Positions 36,029-45,899 of a stretch of DNA of 64,000 nucleotides are shown here, in pieces (the stretch's first letter is position 1; every line of letters begins with the position of its first letter). The DNA comes from Neorhizobium alkalisoli (GTDB taxonomy: Bacteria > Pseudomonadota > Alphaproteobacteria > Rhizobiales > Rhizobiaceae). The DNA is taken from the NCBI RefSeq assembly GCF_007829835.1, contig NZ_VIWP01000003.1:372001-436000 (forward strand). Reading direction: 5' to 3'. The notes under the pieces were generated by a model. The model was not told where the DNA came from. It was given only the letters and a program-made list of their open reading frames with translations, and made no database searches. Made by a program: the position numbers and the translations under genes.

Positions 36029-36072
36029 TCGGCACTCCTCCCAGATCCTCAACGAAAATCGAAGGAAACTGC

Positions 36073-37197
36073 ATGTCCAGCCTTTTTGATCCAGTCAAGT
36101 TCGGCGACATCGAACTTTCAAACCGTATCGTCATGGCGCCCCTGACGCGCAATCGCTCGCCCAAGGCGATCCCGAACGATCTCAACGTCACCTATTACGA
36201 GCAGCGCGCATCCGCCGGCCTCATCATCACCGAAGGCACGCCGGTCACCCAGCAGGGCCAGGGTTATGCCGACGTTCCGGGCCTTTACGCCCCGCAGGCC
36301 GTCGAGCAGTGGAAGAAGGTGACCGACGCCGTGCACAAGAAGGGCGGCAAGATCGTCACCCAGATCTGGCATGTCGGCCGCATCAGCCACGTCTCGCTGC
36401 AGCCAAATGAAGGCGCTCCGGTCGCCCCTTCGGCCGTTCCGGCCAAGAGCAAGACCTATATCATCAACCCGGACGGCAGCGGCGCCTTCGTCGAAACCTC
36501 CGAACCCCGCGCCCTCGACAAGTCGGAAATCGCTGGCGTTGTCGCAGATTATGCCAAGGGTGCCCGTGCCGCCATCGAAGCCGGTTTTGACGGCGTCGAG
36601 ATCCATGGCGCGAACGGCTATCTGATCGACCAGTTCCTGAAGTCCGGCGCCAACCAGCGCACTGACGAATATGGCGGCTCGATCGAAAACCGCGCCCGTT
36701 TCGCACTTGAAGTGGTCGATGCGGTTGCAGCAGAAATCGGCGCCGGCAAGGTCGGCATCCGCATCTCGCCGGTCACGCCTGCCAATAACATTGTCGAAAC
36801 CGAACCGCAGGCTGTCTTCAATTACCTGGTCGAAAAGCTCGGCTCGCGCGGCCTCGCCTTCATCCATGTCGTCGAAGGCGCAACCGGCGGTGATCGGGCC
36901 TTCACCCAGGGCGACAAGCCCTTTGACTACCATGAACTGAAGGACATCTATCGCAAGGCTGGCGGCACCGGCGCGTGGCTGGTCAATAACGGCTACACGA
37001 AGGACACGGCGGAACAGGCAATCGCCAGCGGTTATGCCGATGCCGTCGCCTTCGGCAAGCTGTTCATCGCCAATCCTGACCTCGTCGAACGCTTCAAGAC
37101 CGGCGCAACGTCGTTTAACGAACTCGATGCTTCGAAACTCTATGGCGGCGGCGCAACCGGTTATACCGATTACCCGACGCTCGAAGCCGTCGCCTGA
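36073..37197 (+). CDS. nemA: Alkene reductase, old yellow enzyme family (NemA-like)
   Basis: A 374-residue FMN-dependent TIM-barrel enzyme that uses NADPH to reduce activated C=C bonds, nitro compounds and related electrophiles. Seen are the N-terminal FDPVKFGDIELSNRIVMAPLTR, QIWHVGR, the active-site HGANGYLIDQFL (the His/Asn pair contacts substrate), and the FMN-phosphate segment DEYGGSIENRARF. Length is normal. It lies downstream of the ArsR gene in one transcription unit, paralleling NemR-NemA in enterics though the regulator family differs. A strong terminator follows. Confidence 0.94.
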   Translation: MSSLFDPVKFGDIELSNRIVMAPLTRNRSPKAIPNDLNVTYYEQRASAGLIITEGTPVTQQGQGYADVPGLYAPQAVEQWKKVTDAVHKKGGKIVTQIWHVGRISHVSLQPNEGAPVAPSAVPAKSKTYIINPDGSGAFVETSEPRALDKSEIAGVVADYAKGARAAIEAGFDGVEIHGANGYLIDQFLKSGANQRTDEYGGSIENRARFALEVVDAVAAEIGAGKVGIRISPVTPANNIVETEPQAVFNYLVEKLGSRGLAFIHVVEGATGGDRAFTQGDKPFDYHELKDIYRKAGGTGAWLVNNGYTKDTAEQAIASGYADAVAFGKLFIANPDLVERFKTGATSFNELDASKLYGGGATGYTDYPTLEAVA

Positions 37198-37215
37198 TTG
37201 TCGGACCGACAGAAC

Positions 37216-37252
37216 AAAAGCCACGCCCGGCAGAACCGGGCGTGGCTTTTTT
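37216..37252. terminator. Bidirectional terminator between nemA and the epimerase gene
   Basis: AAAAGCCACGCCCGG (37216-37230) pairs completely with the sequence at 37236-37250 around a five-base loop. It has T runs on both strands, so it can serve both convergent genes. Confidence 0.92.
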
Positions 37253-38217
37253 CATAGGCAGCGAAGATCGGCCATCGTTGCCCGCACCGCTTCGTCGATC
37301 GGCGTTTTTGGCTCTTCGCCAAGAAACGCGACAAGCCTGTCATTGCGCAGGAAGACTGGCCGGCTCCAGAGATAACGCATCTCGACGATCTCGCGGAACA
37401 TCGGGACGACGGGGGCGGCAAGCCTCAGCATCCACCAGGCAAAAGCCTTGACCTTGGGGCGGCGCCCGGCGACGCGGGCAATAGCCTCGACCATTTCCGT
37501 ACCATCGCGATCGCGAAACCCGTCGAAATGAAACCGTGCGAAACGGGGAAGTTCTGCCCGGCGGTCGACAAGCCGCAGCATGGTTTCGGCAAGATCAGGC
37601 AGATAGGCCCATTGATGGCCGACGCCCTTCCCGCTCGGCCGGCTGACGGAAGTGACAGGCTTGCCCGGCGTGACCAGTGCCTGACTGAACCAGCTGCCAC
37701 CGGCACGCGGCCCGAAAAAGTCCCCTGCCCGGACGATCAGAACCGACACATCACCCTGGGCGGCCTCTTCCAGCCGCCTTTCAAGCTCCACCCGGATTGC
37801 ACCCTTGCGGCTCACCGGAAGTTGCGGGCTGTCTTCCGAAATATCGGCGAAGGTTTCCGGCCCGTAATTGTAGACCGTGCCCGGCAGGAGAATGAGTGCA
37901 CCGTTGCGGCGTGCCGCGGCAATCGTATTGTCGAGCATCGGCAGGACCAGCTTGTCCCAGTCCCTGTAGCCGGGCGGGTTGACCGCGTGAACGATCAGAG
38001 AGGCGCCCTCGGCGGCGCGCTCGACATCTGTTGCCGACATGGCATCGCCCTGTATCCAGTCGAACAGCGGCTCGCGGCTGGCAGCAGCCTCGGCATTGCG
38101 GTTCAGCGCCCGCACCGTCCAGCCGCGTTCGGCGAGCCCGCGCGCCACATGGCCGCCAATGCCGCCCGTTGCACCAAGCACGAGGGCAATGCCGGTCTTT
38201 TCCATCTCATTATTCAT
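37252..38217 (-). CDS. NAD(P)-dependent epimerase/dehydratase-like protein
   Basis: A 321-residue extended short-chain dehydrogenase-type protein. The N-terminal Rossmann motif is VLGATGGIGGHVARGLAERGW, and the later segment TVYNYGP contains the Tyr region of the active site, although the usual YxxxK is not complete (YNYGP). The start at 38217 (MNNEMEKTGIALV) has AAGGA upstream. The substrate is unknown; NmrA-like or sugar-epimerase functions are both possible. It is divergent from a LysR gene 100 bases away and is a likely target of it. Confidence 0.87.
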   Translation of the reverse strand: MNNEMEKTGIALVLGATGGIGGHVARGLAERGWTVRALNRNAEAAASREPLFDWIQGDAMSATDVERAAEGASLIVHAVNPPGYRDWDKLVLPMLDNTIAAARRNGALILLPGTVYNYGPETFADISEDSPQLPVSRKGAIRVELERRLEEAAQGDVSVLIVRAGDFFGPRAGGSWFSQALVTPGKPVTSVSRPSGKGVGHQWAYLPDLAETMLRLVDRRAELPRFARFHFDGFRDRDGTEMVEAIARVAGRRPKVKAFAWWMLRLAAPVVPMFREIVEMRYLWSRPVFLRNDRLVAFLGEEPKTPIDEAVRATMADLRCL

Positions 38218-38257
38218 CGCAGGATCCTTCCATCTGCTTGTCGCTTTCGATGACTGG

Positions 38258-38299
38258 ATTATTGCGCGATGCCTTGATATACGGAATTGGCGTAATAAT
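38258..38299. promoter_or_regulatory. Inverted repeat between the epimerase and LysR genes
   Basis: ATTATTGCGC (38258-38267) and GCGTAATAAT (38290-38299) match as inverted repeats with one mismatch, separated by 22 bases. They sit centrally in the 100-base divergent promoter region. LysR proteins typically bind such paired sites and control the divergent gene. Confidence 0.5.
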
Positions 38300-38317
38300 T
38301 TCACATGATATACAAAA

Positions 38318-39226
38318 ATGAATAATGAGAACTGGGACTATTATCGCAGCTTTCTGGCCGTCCTGCGGACCGGCACGCTTTCGGCCGCGGCCCGCGAGCT
38401 TGGCCTGACCCAGCCTACGCTCGGGCGGCATATCGATGCTCTGGAAAGCGAACTCGGCTGCCAGCTGTTCACCCGCTCCCAGCAAGGCCTGCTGCCAACG
38501 GAACAGGCGACGGCGCTAAAGCCTTACGCGGAGACGCTGGAGACGACGACCGCCGCGATGCGGCGTATAGTGACGGCCGAACACGGGAAAATCCGTGGCA
38601 CCGTGCGGATCGGCGCAAGTGACGTGATTGGCGTCGAGGTTCTGCCGCCGATCATCGCCACCCTGCAGGATGAACACCCCGGGCTGGAGATCGAGCTGTC
38701 GCTTTCTGACGCGCTGGAGGATCTGTTGAGCCGCGAGGTGGATATTGCCGTGCGCATGACACGGCCCTCCCAGGATGCGCTTGTCGCGCGCCATATCGGT
38801 GAAATCCCGATCGGCCTGTTTGCTCACCGTTGTTATCTCGATCGTCATGGAATGCCCAAAAACATCGATGAGCTTCAGGGCCACCGGCTGATCGGCTTCG
38901 ATCGCCATACGGCCTTCATCCGCGCGGCCGCCGAACGCATCCGCACCGTTGCACCTTCGTTTCCCGATGTGGAAACCATTGCCTGGAGCTACCGGACCGA
39001 TAGCAATCTGGCCCAGCTTGCCGCTATCCGTGGCGGCGTCGGGATCGGCCTTTGCCAAGCCGGCATCGCCCGACGCGATCCCGATCTCGTCGCAATTCTC
39101 CCTGATGATCTGAGCCTGCCGCTCGACACCTGGGTGGCCATGCATGAAAACCTGAGGTCGGCGCCCCGCTGGCGGGTGACATTCGATGCGCTGGTGCGCG
39201 GCCTCCTGAACTATCTGCGGGCCTGA
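38318..39226 (+). CDS. LysR-family transcriptional regulator
   Basis: A 302-residue LysR regulator. The N-terminal helix-turn-helix is TGTLSAAARELGLTQPTLGRHIDALE, followed by the linker helix and a periplasmic-binding-protein-like effector domain (from about residue 93). The C-terminal WVAMHENLRSAPRWRVTFDALV is common in the group that regulates neighbouring oxidoreductases. It diverges from the NAD-epimerase-like gene with a shared inverted repeat, so autoregulation and control of that gene are expected. The inducer is unknown. Confidence 0.9.
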   Translation: MNNENWDYYRSFLAVLRTGTLSAAARELGLTQPTLGRHIDALESELGCQLFTRSQQGLLPTEQATALKPYAETLETTTAAMRRIVTAEHGKIRGTVRIGASDVIGVEVLPPIIATLQDEHPGLEIELSLSDALEDLLSREVDIAVRMTRPSQDALVARHIGEIPIGLFAHRCYLDRHGMPKNIDELQGHRLIGFDRHTAFIRAAAERIRTVAPSFPDVETIAWSYRTDSNLAQLAAIRGGVGIGLCQAGIARRDPDLVAILPDDLSLPLDTWVAMHENLRSAPRWRVTFDALVRGLLNYLRA

Positions 39227-39229
39227 AAC

Positions 39230-39496
39230 CTACCGCGCGACCGCAGCATCTCCGTCGCCATCCACGACTTCCGCTTCGGGACGATCACCGCCATCACTGT
39301 GCTCGCTGTGCCAGACACCCTTGTCGTCCTGCCAGCTGATCTCTTCCGGCTCGCCGCCGACCTGCTGCTCGGCCGCGACGATGCGCGCCGCCTGCAGGGC
39401 GTCAGAATGGGTCGGAAAAGTCTCGGAATAGACATCGCCCTGACGGTACGCCCAACCACCGTCATGCGGCACGATCTTGTAGACAATCTTGGTCAT
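39230..39496 (-). CDS. DUF2188 domain-containing small protein
   Basis: An 88-residue protein starting MTKIVYKIVPHDGGWAYRQ, with the DUF2188 pattern (GGWAYRQGDVYSETFPTHSDALQAA, then an acidic tail). AGGAGG five bases before the ATG at 39496 is one of the best ribosome sites in the window and fixes the start. The open frame continues far upstream on this strand through chaA, but that is a shadow. It converges with the LysR gene, with only three bases between stops. Function unknown; relatives are small stress-associated proteins. Confidence 0.85.
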   Translation of the reverse strand: MTKIVYKIVPHDGGWAYRQGDVYSETFPTHSDALQAARIVAAEQQVGGEPEEISWQDDKGVWHSEHSDGGDRPEAEVVDGDGDAAVAR

Positions 39497-39703
39497 GATA
39501 CCTCCTGTCGTCTCCGTGGCCGCTTCGATCTTGCTGATCCTGGGCGACGCTTGAGAAAGGAGCGCGGCGCCGCGAAGTTCAAACCACGAAACGATAATGT
39601 CATCAAAGGCGCCCGACCGCAAACCCTGGAAAGATCGGCAGAGTTCCTTGATGACGGCGCCGATTGCTTTAGATCTGAAATCACCAATCAGGAGCCGCCA
39701 CCC

Positions 39704-40807
39704 GTGACATTGTCCGCCCGCCTCGCCCAAGAGAAATTTCTCCTCATCGCCCTCGCCGTCGTCATTCTCGGATTTGTGGCGGAGCATTCGGTGCTTGAGG
39801 CCGGAAAGATGGCATCGGGAGTTGCGGCCGTCATCTTTATCGCAGTCATCGTGCTCGCCTCGACCCGCGTCGCCCACCATGCCGAAGTGCTGGCCCACAA
39901 GGTCGGCGACCCCTATGGCACAATGATCCTGACCCTGTCGGCCGTCGCGGTGGAAGTGCTGATCCTCGCGATCATGATGGGCAGCTCGTCTTCGCCGACC
40001 CTGGTGCGCGACACGATCTATTCCGCCGTCATGCTCGATATCAACGGCATATTGGGCCTTGCCGCCCTTCTTGGCGGCCTGAGACACGGCGAACAGCCCT
40101 ATAACGACGATTCCAGCCGCACCTATAGCGTGATGATCCTGACGGCCATGGGCATTTCGATGATCGTGCCGGAATTCGTGCCCGACGACCGCTGGACCTA
40201 TTATTCCGCCTTCACCATCGCTGCCATGATCGCCCTCTACGGCGTCTTCCTGAAAATGCAGGTCGGGCCGCACAGCTATTTCTTCAGCTACAGCTATCCG
40301 CGCACGCCGAAGACGGCGACCACCACGACCCCGACCGCGGAAGCGGGTGACGATTCCGCCGCCGTTTCGATCGGCATCATTCTTGTCGGTGTCCTGATCA
40401 TCGGTTTCCTCGCCGAATTCATGTCGGCCTTCATGGAAACGGGCCTGGAAGGGTCCGGGGCGCCGGTGGCGCTGACCGCGGTCGTTGTCGCCGCGATTTC
40501 CGCCGCGCCGGAAATCCTGACCGCCATGCGCGCAGCCCTGCGCAATCGCATGCAGTCCGTCGTCAACATCGCCATGGGCGCTTCGCTCTCGACCGTGATC
40601 CTTACCGTGCCGGTGATGGAGGGCATTGCACTCTATACAGGCCAGCCGTTCATCATGGCCATGACCCCGGTCCAGACGGTGATGGTGGCGATCACGCTCG
40701 TCGTTGCCGCGATCAACCTCAATGACGGACAGACCAATGCGATCGAAGGCATGACGCATTTCGTGCTCTTCGCCACATTCGTCATGCTGACCATGATCGG
40801 GCTTTGA
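39704..40807 (+). CDS. chaA: ChaA-type calcium(sodium)/proton antiporter, CaCA superfamily
   Basis: A 367-residue, about 11-TM inner-membrane exchanger, the same length as E. coli ChaA (366). The two alpha repeats of the CaCA superfamily are visible: VLAHKVGDPYGTMILTLSAVAVEV in the first half and TAVVVAAISAAPEILTAM in the second, with the acidic residues that bind the cation. Start is GTG at 39704 with AGGAG nine bases upstream. The frame is open for 400 bases before it, but that segment is not membrane-like. It moves Ca2+ or Na+ out in exchange for H+. Confidence 0.9.
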   Translation: MTLSARLAQEKFLLIALAVVILGFVAEHSVLEAGKMASGVAAVIFIAVIVLASTRVAHHAEVLAHKVGDPYGTMILTLSAVAVEVLILAIMMGSSSSPTLVRDTIYSAVMLDINGILGLAALLGGLRHGEQPYNDDSSRTYSVMILTAMGISMIVPEFVPDDRWTYYSAFTIAAMIALYGVFLKMQVGPHSYFFSYSYPRTPKTATTTTPTAEAGDDSAAVSIGIILVGVLIIGFLAEFMSAFMETGLEGSGAPVALTAVVVAAISAAPEILTAMRAALRNRMQSVVNIAMGASLSTVILTVPVMEGIALYTGQPFIMAMTPVQTVMVAITLVVAAINLNDGQTNAIEGMTHFVLFATFVMLTMIGL

Positions 40808-40993
40808 AAACCGTTCTGCCTCAGCACCATGCAGAGGCATCTTGAATCAGTTTAACAACAGGCCGACACAGCCGTGGCGGCCTGAAGTCCTACCAATAAA
40901 GAAATCTTGAACGCCCCGTGTTCGGCACCCGGAGGCTGCCGCACTACATGATCCGCATCACCATGGATGCGCTCGATAGATGCGGAGACGATC

Positions 40994-42232
40994 ATGAAAC
41001 GCCCCCTTATCCTTCTCGCCGGCACGGCCCTTGGCGCCGCCTTTATGTCCGGCCCGATATCCGGACTGGCCCTTGCACAGGCGCAAGGCACATCGGTTGA
41101 AACGCAGGCTCCCAATGCCCGCGACCAGAAACCCGCCTTCGCCAACCAGACCCGCGCGCGGCAACCGGCCGCGACAACAAAGGTCACAACCGCGGTCGTG
41201 GCAAGGGATCTGCCGAACCTGTGGTCAATGGAATTTCTCCCCGATGGTCGCATGCTGGTCACGGCCAAGGAAGGCGCGATGCATATCGTCGCGAAGGACG
41301 GCAAACCCGGTCCGAAAATCGAAGGCGTGCCGAAGGTCGCATCCGGCGGCCAGGGCGGCCTGCTCGATGTGGCATTGGCGCCTGATTTTCAGACCTCGGG
41401 CAAAATCTTCTTTTCATTCTCGGAACCGCGCGATGGCGGAAACGGCACCTCCGTCGCCTCGGCGAAACTCGCGGCTGACGGAAATGGCGGCGGCAGGCTG
41501 GATAATCTCAAGGTGATCTTCAGGCAGATGCCGACCTATGACGGCAACAAGCATTTCGGCTCCCGTCTCGTTTTCGGCCCGCAGAACGAGCTTTATGTGA
41601 CGGTCGGCGAGCGATCCGACCGCCAGCCGCGGGTACAGGCCCAGGATCTTGCCAGCGGCCTCGGCAAGACCTTTCGCATCGACATGGAGGGCAAGCCTTT
41701 CCCGGGCAATCCCCATCTGAACCGCGACGGTGCGAGGCCGGAAATCTGGTCCCATGGCCACCGCAATCTGCAGGCGGCCACGCTCGATGGTCAAGGCCGG
41801 TTCTGGACTGTCGAGCACGGCCCGCGCGGCGGCGACGAACTCAATCGCCCGGAAGCCGGCAAGAACTATGGTTGGCCCAACGTCACATACGGGATTGACT
41901 ACAGCGGCGCACCGATCGGCAAGGGTCTGACTGCCAAGACCGGCACCGAACAGCCGATCTATTACTGGGACCCGGTGATCGGCCCCTCCGGCATGGCCTA
42001 TTACGGTGCCGACGCCATTCCCGAATGGAAAGGCGCCTTCCTGATCGGCGGCCTCGTCAGCCAGGGGGTGGTTGTCCTCCATATGGACGGAGACAAGGTG
42101 GCGACCGAGGAGCGCATCCCGCTCGACGCCCGCATTCGCGACGTCAAGGTCGGGCCGGACGGTGCGGTTTATGCAGTGACGGAGGAACGCGGTGGCGGCG
42201 GATCGAGCATCGTCAAGCTGACCAAGGCCTGA
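40994..42232 (+). CDS. PQQ-dependent sugar dehydrogenase (soluble aldose type)
   Basis: A 412-residue exported six-bladed beta-propeller. The signal peptide spans about residues 1-30 (MKRPLILLAGTALGAAFMSG, cleavage after ALA). Family segments include LPNLWSMEFLPDGRMLVT, GGLLDVALAPDF, IWSHGHRNLQAATLD, and EHGPRGGDELN, which carry residues that in relatives bind PQQ, calcium and the sugar. The start at 40994 has GGAG at good spacing. No pqq biosynthesis genes are in the window. Substrate is probably an aldose. Confidence 0.9.
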   Translation: MKRPLILLAGTALGAAFMSGPISGLALAQAQGTSVETQAPNARDQKPAFANQTRARQPAATTKVTTAVVARDLPNLWSMEFLPDGRMLVTAKEGAMHIVAKDGKPGPKIEGVPKVASGGQGGLLDVALAPDFQTSGKIFFSFSEPRDGGNGTSVASAKLAADGNGGGRLDNLKVIFRQMPTYDGNKHFGSRLVFGPQNELYVTVGERSDRQPRVQAQDLASGLGKTFRIDMEGKPFPGNPHLNRDGARPEIWSHGHRNLQAATLDGQGRFWTVEHGPRGGDELNRPEAGKNYGWPNVTYGIDYSGAPIGKGLTAKTGTEQPIYYWDPVIGPSGMAYYGADAIPEWKGAFLIGGLVSQGVVVLHMDGDKVATEERIPLDARIRDVKVGPDGAVYAVTEERGGGGSSIVKLTKA

Positions 42233-42258
42233 TCAGGCAGAGCTACTCGCGGCTGGCT

Positions 42259-42645
42259 TCAGAACCGGAAAGCCAGCCGGTGATCGGCAAGCGCGCGGTC
42301 GATCGTCACCAGTTGCAGGCCTTCGACCTGGCATTGGGCGAGGAGTAGCCGGTCGAACGGATCTTTCGTCGGAGGTTCGGGATCGGCTGCTGTAATGACG
42401 TGCTGAACATCCACGGCAAGAATAGCGATGCCGGATGACGTCAGAAATTCCGGTATCTGTAAAACCGGGATTTCCGTCTTGAGCTTGCCAAGACGGGACT
42501 TGATTGCGATCTCCCACAAACTCGCCACACTGGCAAAGCCATAGGCTTGCTTCTCGATCAACAATCGCCGAACTTTTGGAAATTCGATTTCGAAGCGCCC
42601 ATCGGCCATTGCTATGACAACGTGGGTGTCGAGCAGCAATCGCAT
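42259..42645 (-). CDS. PIN-domain toxin, VapC-like
   Basis: A 128-residue PIN nuclease. The acidic catalytic set is present: D6 (LLLDTHVVIA), E45 (WEIAIKSRLGKL), D95 and D98 (TKDPFDRLLLAQC), with a late D116 (LVTIDRAL). VapC-type toxins cut RNA, often initiator tRNA or rRNA, when freed from the antitoxin. It begins one base after the antitoxin stop, the usual order. This subgroup (LLLDTHVV...WEIAIK) is the one that pairs with Phd/YefM-type antitoxins. Intact, so probably functional. Confidence 0.92.
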   Translation of the reverse strand: MRLLLDTHVVIAMADGRFEIEFPKVRRLLIEKQAYGFASVASLWEIAIKSRLGKLKTEIPVLQIPEFLTSSGIAILAVDVQHVITAADPEPPTKDPFDRLLLAQCQVEGLQLVTIDRALADHRLAFRF

Positions 42646-42646
42646 T

Positions 42647-42928
42647 TTACGGCAAAGGTCTCAACAGGAAGTCTTCCGGCAACGGGTCGTCGAAATCATC
42701 CGAGATAAAACCCTCGGTTCTGACGATACCTTTTGATCTCAGATAAGCTTCACCAGCCTCCGGATCGTATCCGCCTTTAGCCGGCTCTACCTTGTGCTCC
42801 GAAGAGCGCGGCACAAGATCAAACACCGGTTTTCCGTCACGCGTCACCGTCACCGTCTCACCCTGCTCCACATCCTGGGCAAGTTCGTCAAAACGGTCCT
42901 GAGCTTCACGGATCGAAACGGTTTTCAT
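42647..42928 (-). CDS. Phd/YefM-type antitoxin
   Basis: A 93-residue antitoxin. The N-terminal DNA-binding Phd fold is plain: MKTVSIREAQDRFDELAQDV, then GETVTVTRDGKPVFDLVPRS. The disordered C-terminal part, with acidic residues (GFISDDFDDPLPEDF), would wrap the PIN toxin. The start at 42928 is the conserved ATG; the frame is open further upstream into the aspartate aminotransferase terminator. The antitoxin usually represses its own promoter, which must lie within the short gap to that terminator. Confidence 0.9.
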   Translation of the reverse strand: MKTVSIREAQDRFDELAQDVEQGETVTVTRDGKPVFDLVPRSSEHKVEPAKGGYDPEAGEAYLRSKGIVRTEGFISDDFDDPLPEDFLLRPLP

Positions 42929-42981
42929 ACCCGAAATGTAAGCCCGCCTCGGGAAACGGTCAATCTGGGCGTCTATCAACG

Positions 42982-43011
42982 AAAAAGGCCCGCCGTCACC
43001 GGCAGGCCTCT
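42982..43011 (-). terminator. Intrinsic terminator of the aspartate aminotransferase gene
   Basis: AGGCC-x-GCCG and CCGGC-x-GGCCT arms pair across 42986-43009 with one internal mismatch. On the minus strand the hairpin is followed by TTTTT. It separates the housekeeping gene from the toxin-antitoxin pair. Confidence 0.8.
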
Positions 43012-43034
43012 TTGATGATCAGTTCAGAACGCTA

Positions 43035-44273
<1,239 letters not shown>

Positions 44274-44459
44274 TCAACAAGGCGGAGGCGCGCGCTCATC
44301 CGCCGCAAAGCTGTATGTCGAATGACATCACAGGTTTCAAGCGGAAACGGTGAATGTGTTCCATCAATGTCGCTGATTAAAAGCTTCAATGCGATGTTTA
44401 CATCCGCGTAACCGGCACTTGGTACAACCTTTACGACCATGACGGGAGATGCGACGGAC

Positions 44460-45410
44460 ATGACGCCCAAAAGCATATTCGCAAACCTGATACGCCGTGA
44501 CGACGGCTCCTTTTCGACGGCCTATGGACCGTTCATCCTGCAATCGGCCCTGCAGCCGGTCTTTCGGTCAGTCGCCGGCCAGGCTCTGCAGATCGAAGCC
44601 TTTGAAGGACTGGTGCGCACGACGCGCGATAACGAACCGGTCGCGCCTGGCGATTTCTTCGCTCTGGTGGACGGACAGGACATCGCGGCGATCGACAGCA
44701 TTGCCCGAACCATTCACATTCTCAATACCGGCCGGCTCAACCGCAGCCAGGCAAAGATCTTCGTAAAATTCCAGCCCGGCATCGTGCGCACCCCGCTCGA
44801 GATGCGTCAGGAAGTGGAGCGCATCAAGCTTGCGAGCCATGAAGCAGGCCTCGGCGTCCAGCGGATCGTCTGCGAGATCCGCGAAAGCGTGCAGGCCGAC
44901 AAGGATACGATTGCCGCCTTCATCACCCATATGCGCGATATCGGCTTCATGGTTGCCATCGACGATTATGGCGCCGGCCAGTCGGACCTGGAATTGCTGA
45001 AGCGCATCCGCCCGGACTACGTCAAATTCGAACCCCGCTGGGTGCGCGATTTTCTCGACAATCAGGCAGGCACCGCCCTGCTCCGCGTCATTGTCCAGCA
45101 AATGCTCGATGACGGCATAGAGCCGATCATTGCAGGTCTGGAAGAAGAATGGCAGGTCGAGGCCTGCGAGGATCTCGGCGTCTCGCTGATCCAGGGTTAC
45201 GCGCTCGCGAGGCCCGAACTGGCACCGACCTCCTTCGACCAGACCTTTCCGGAAAGACCGGTGCAAACGTCTTCGGCCCTGCACACGACATCACGCTTCG
45301 AAATACCCGATACGCCCGCCAGCCCCCTCACACGCACCCTGTCGGCACCCGCCCCCTCGCCTTTGAAGCGCGCCAGGGCCTTCGGAAAACGCAATTCCGG
45401 ATTGCTCTGA
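44460..45410 (+). CDS. EAL-domain protein with altered active site
   Basis: About 316 residues, dominated by an EAL domain (about 20-245), the fold of cyclic-di-GMP phosphodiesterases. EAL appears as IEAFEGL, the second Glu is kept in CEIRESVQ, and the double Asp in IDDYGAGQSDL. The usual Asn of the metal site (normally N-x-S-P) is replaced in FVKFQPG, and the AEGVE motif reads IAGLEEE. The enzyme may therefore be weak or a receptor only. The C-terminal 65 residues are Pro/Thr/Ser-rich and basic. Start: ATG 44460 has GGGAG 11 bases upstream; ATG 44439 has no SD. No GGDEF or sensor domain is present. Confidence 0.85.
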   Translation: MTPKSIFANLIRRDDGSFSTAYGPFILQSALQPVFRSVAGQALQIEAFEGLVRTTRDNEPVAPGDFFALVDGQDIAAIDSIARTIHILNTGRLNRSQAKIFVKFQPGIVRTPLEMRQEVERIKLASHEAGLGVQRIVCEIRESVQADKDTIAAFITHMRDIGFMVAIDDYGAGQSDLELLKRIRPDYVKFEPRWVRDFLDNQAGTALLRVIVQQMLDDGIEPIIAGLEEEWQVEACEDLGVSLIQGYALARPELAPTSFDQTFPERPVQTSSALHTTSRFEIPDTPASPLTRTLSAPAPSPLKRARAFGKRNSGLL

Positions 45411-45899
45411 CAGACGCGAAAAATCCTGAATTGCGCGCGCCGCAAGCATTGGCACGCGCTATGGATGTGGTCATCAATATTTGGCCACATCATGTGTTTC
45501 ATGTCGGGACAGTTGAGGGTTAACGAAACATTGCTGGCGATCCATCGCCTCGGCGACTTTCCCGAAAGGACGCAAAGCCAGCATTTCCAGTGCTTCTAAA
45601 AATTTTCCGCCGCCATTTCGGGCATTACGTTAAAAAACTTTTTCTTGCCAATTTTCGATAAACACAGCACTCTGTCCAAGTTCGGGCAATTTACGAGCAT
45701 GGGAAGACCTATAATGATGCGTTCCGAAGGCGCCAAAACTTCGGGCGGGGGACTTGGGGCGAATTTCATGAAATATTGCTGCCAGTTTACCGCGGTAAAG
45801 ACAGGGACCCTTTCTTAAAACTGCCTGCCGCCGCCCACACGGGCAATACTGTGATGCTGTCCGCCGCTGAACACGGACAGAGAGAAAAGGACCTGCTGC
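45411..45899 (+). other. Long intergenic region upstream of cspA
   Basis: It contains a structured element at 45532-45583 (separate entry), an AT-rich stretch (45595-45665), and a perfect -10 TATAAT (45710-45715) without a good -35. That -10 would give a cspA leader of about 180 bases, a length common for cold-shock mRNAs. No protein gene is supported. Confidence 0.5.
45532..45583 (+). ncRNA. Structured element with GGACGCAAAGCC, riboswitch-like
   Basis: TGCTGGC (45532-45538) pairs with GCCAGCA (45577-45583). Inside are a hairpin CTTT-CCCG-AAAG flanked by GCG/CGC and the string GGACGCAAAGCC (45568-45579). This 12-mer is identical to the conserved core of the class I cyclic-di-GMP (GEMM) riboswitch. 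The matching 5' half (GGCAAACC) and the second large stem are not evident, so it is not a standard GEMM aptamer. It may be a variant or a coincidence. Confidence 0.35.

Noticed and set aside
39497-40840. Long minus-strand extension upstream of the DUF2188 gene
   Set aside because: Opposite chaA; AGGAGG before the ATG at 39496 shows the true small gene, and the rest is shadow.
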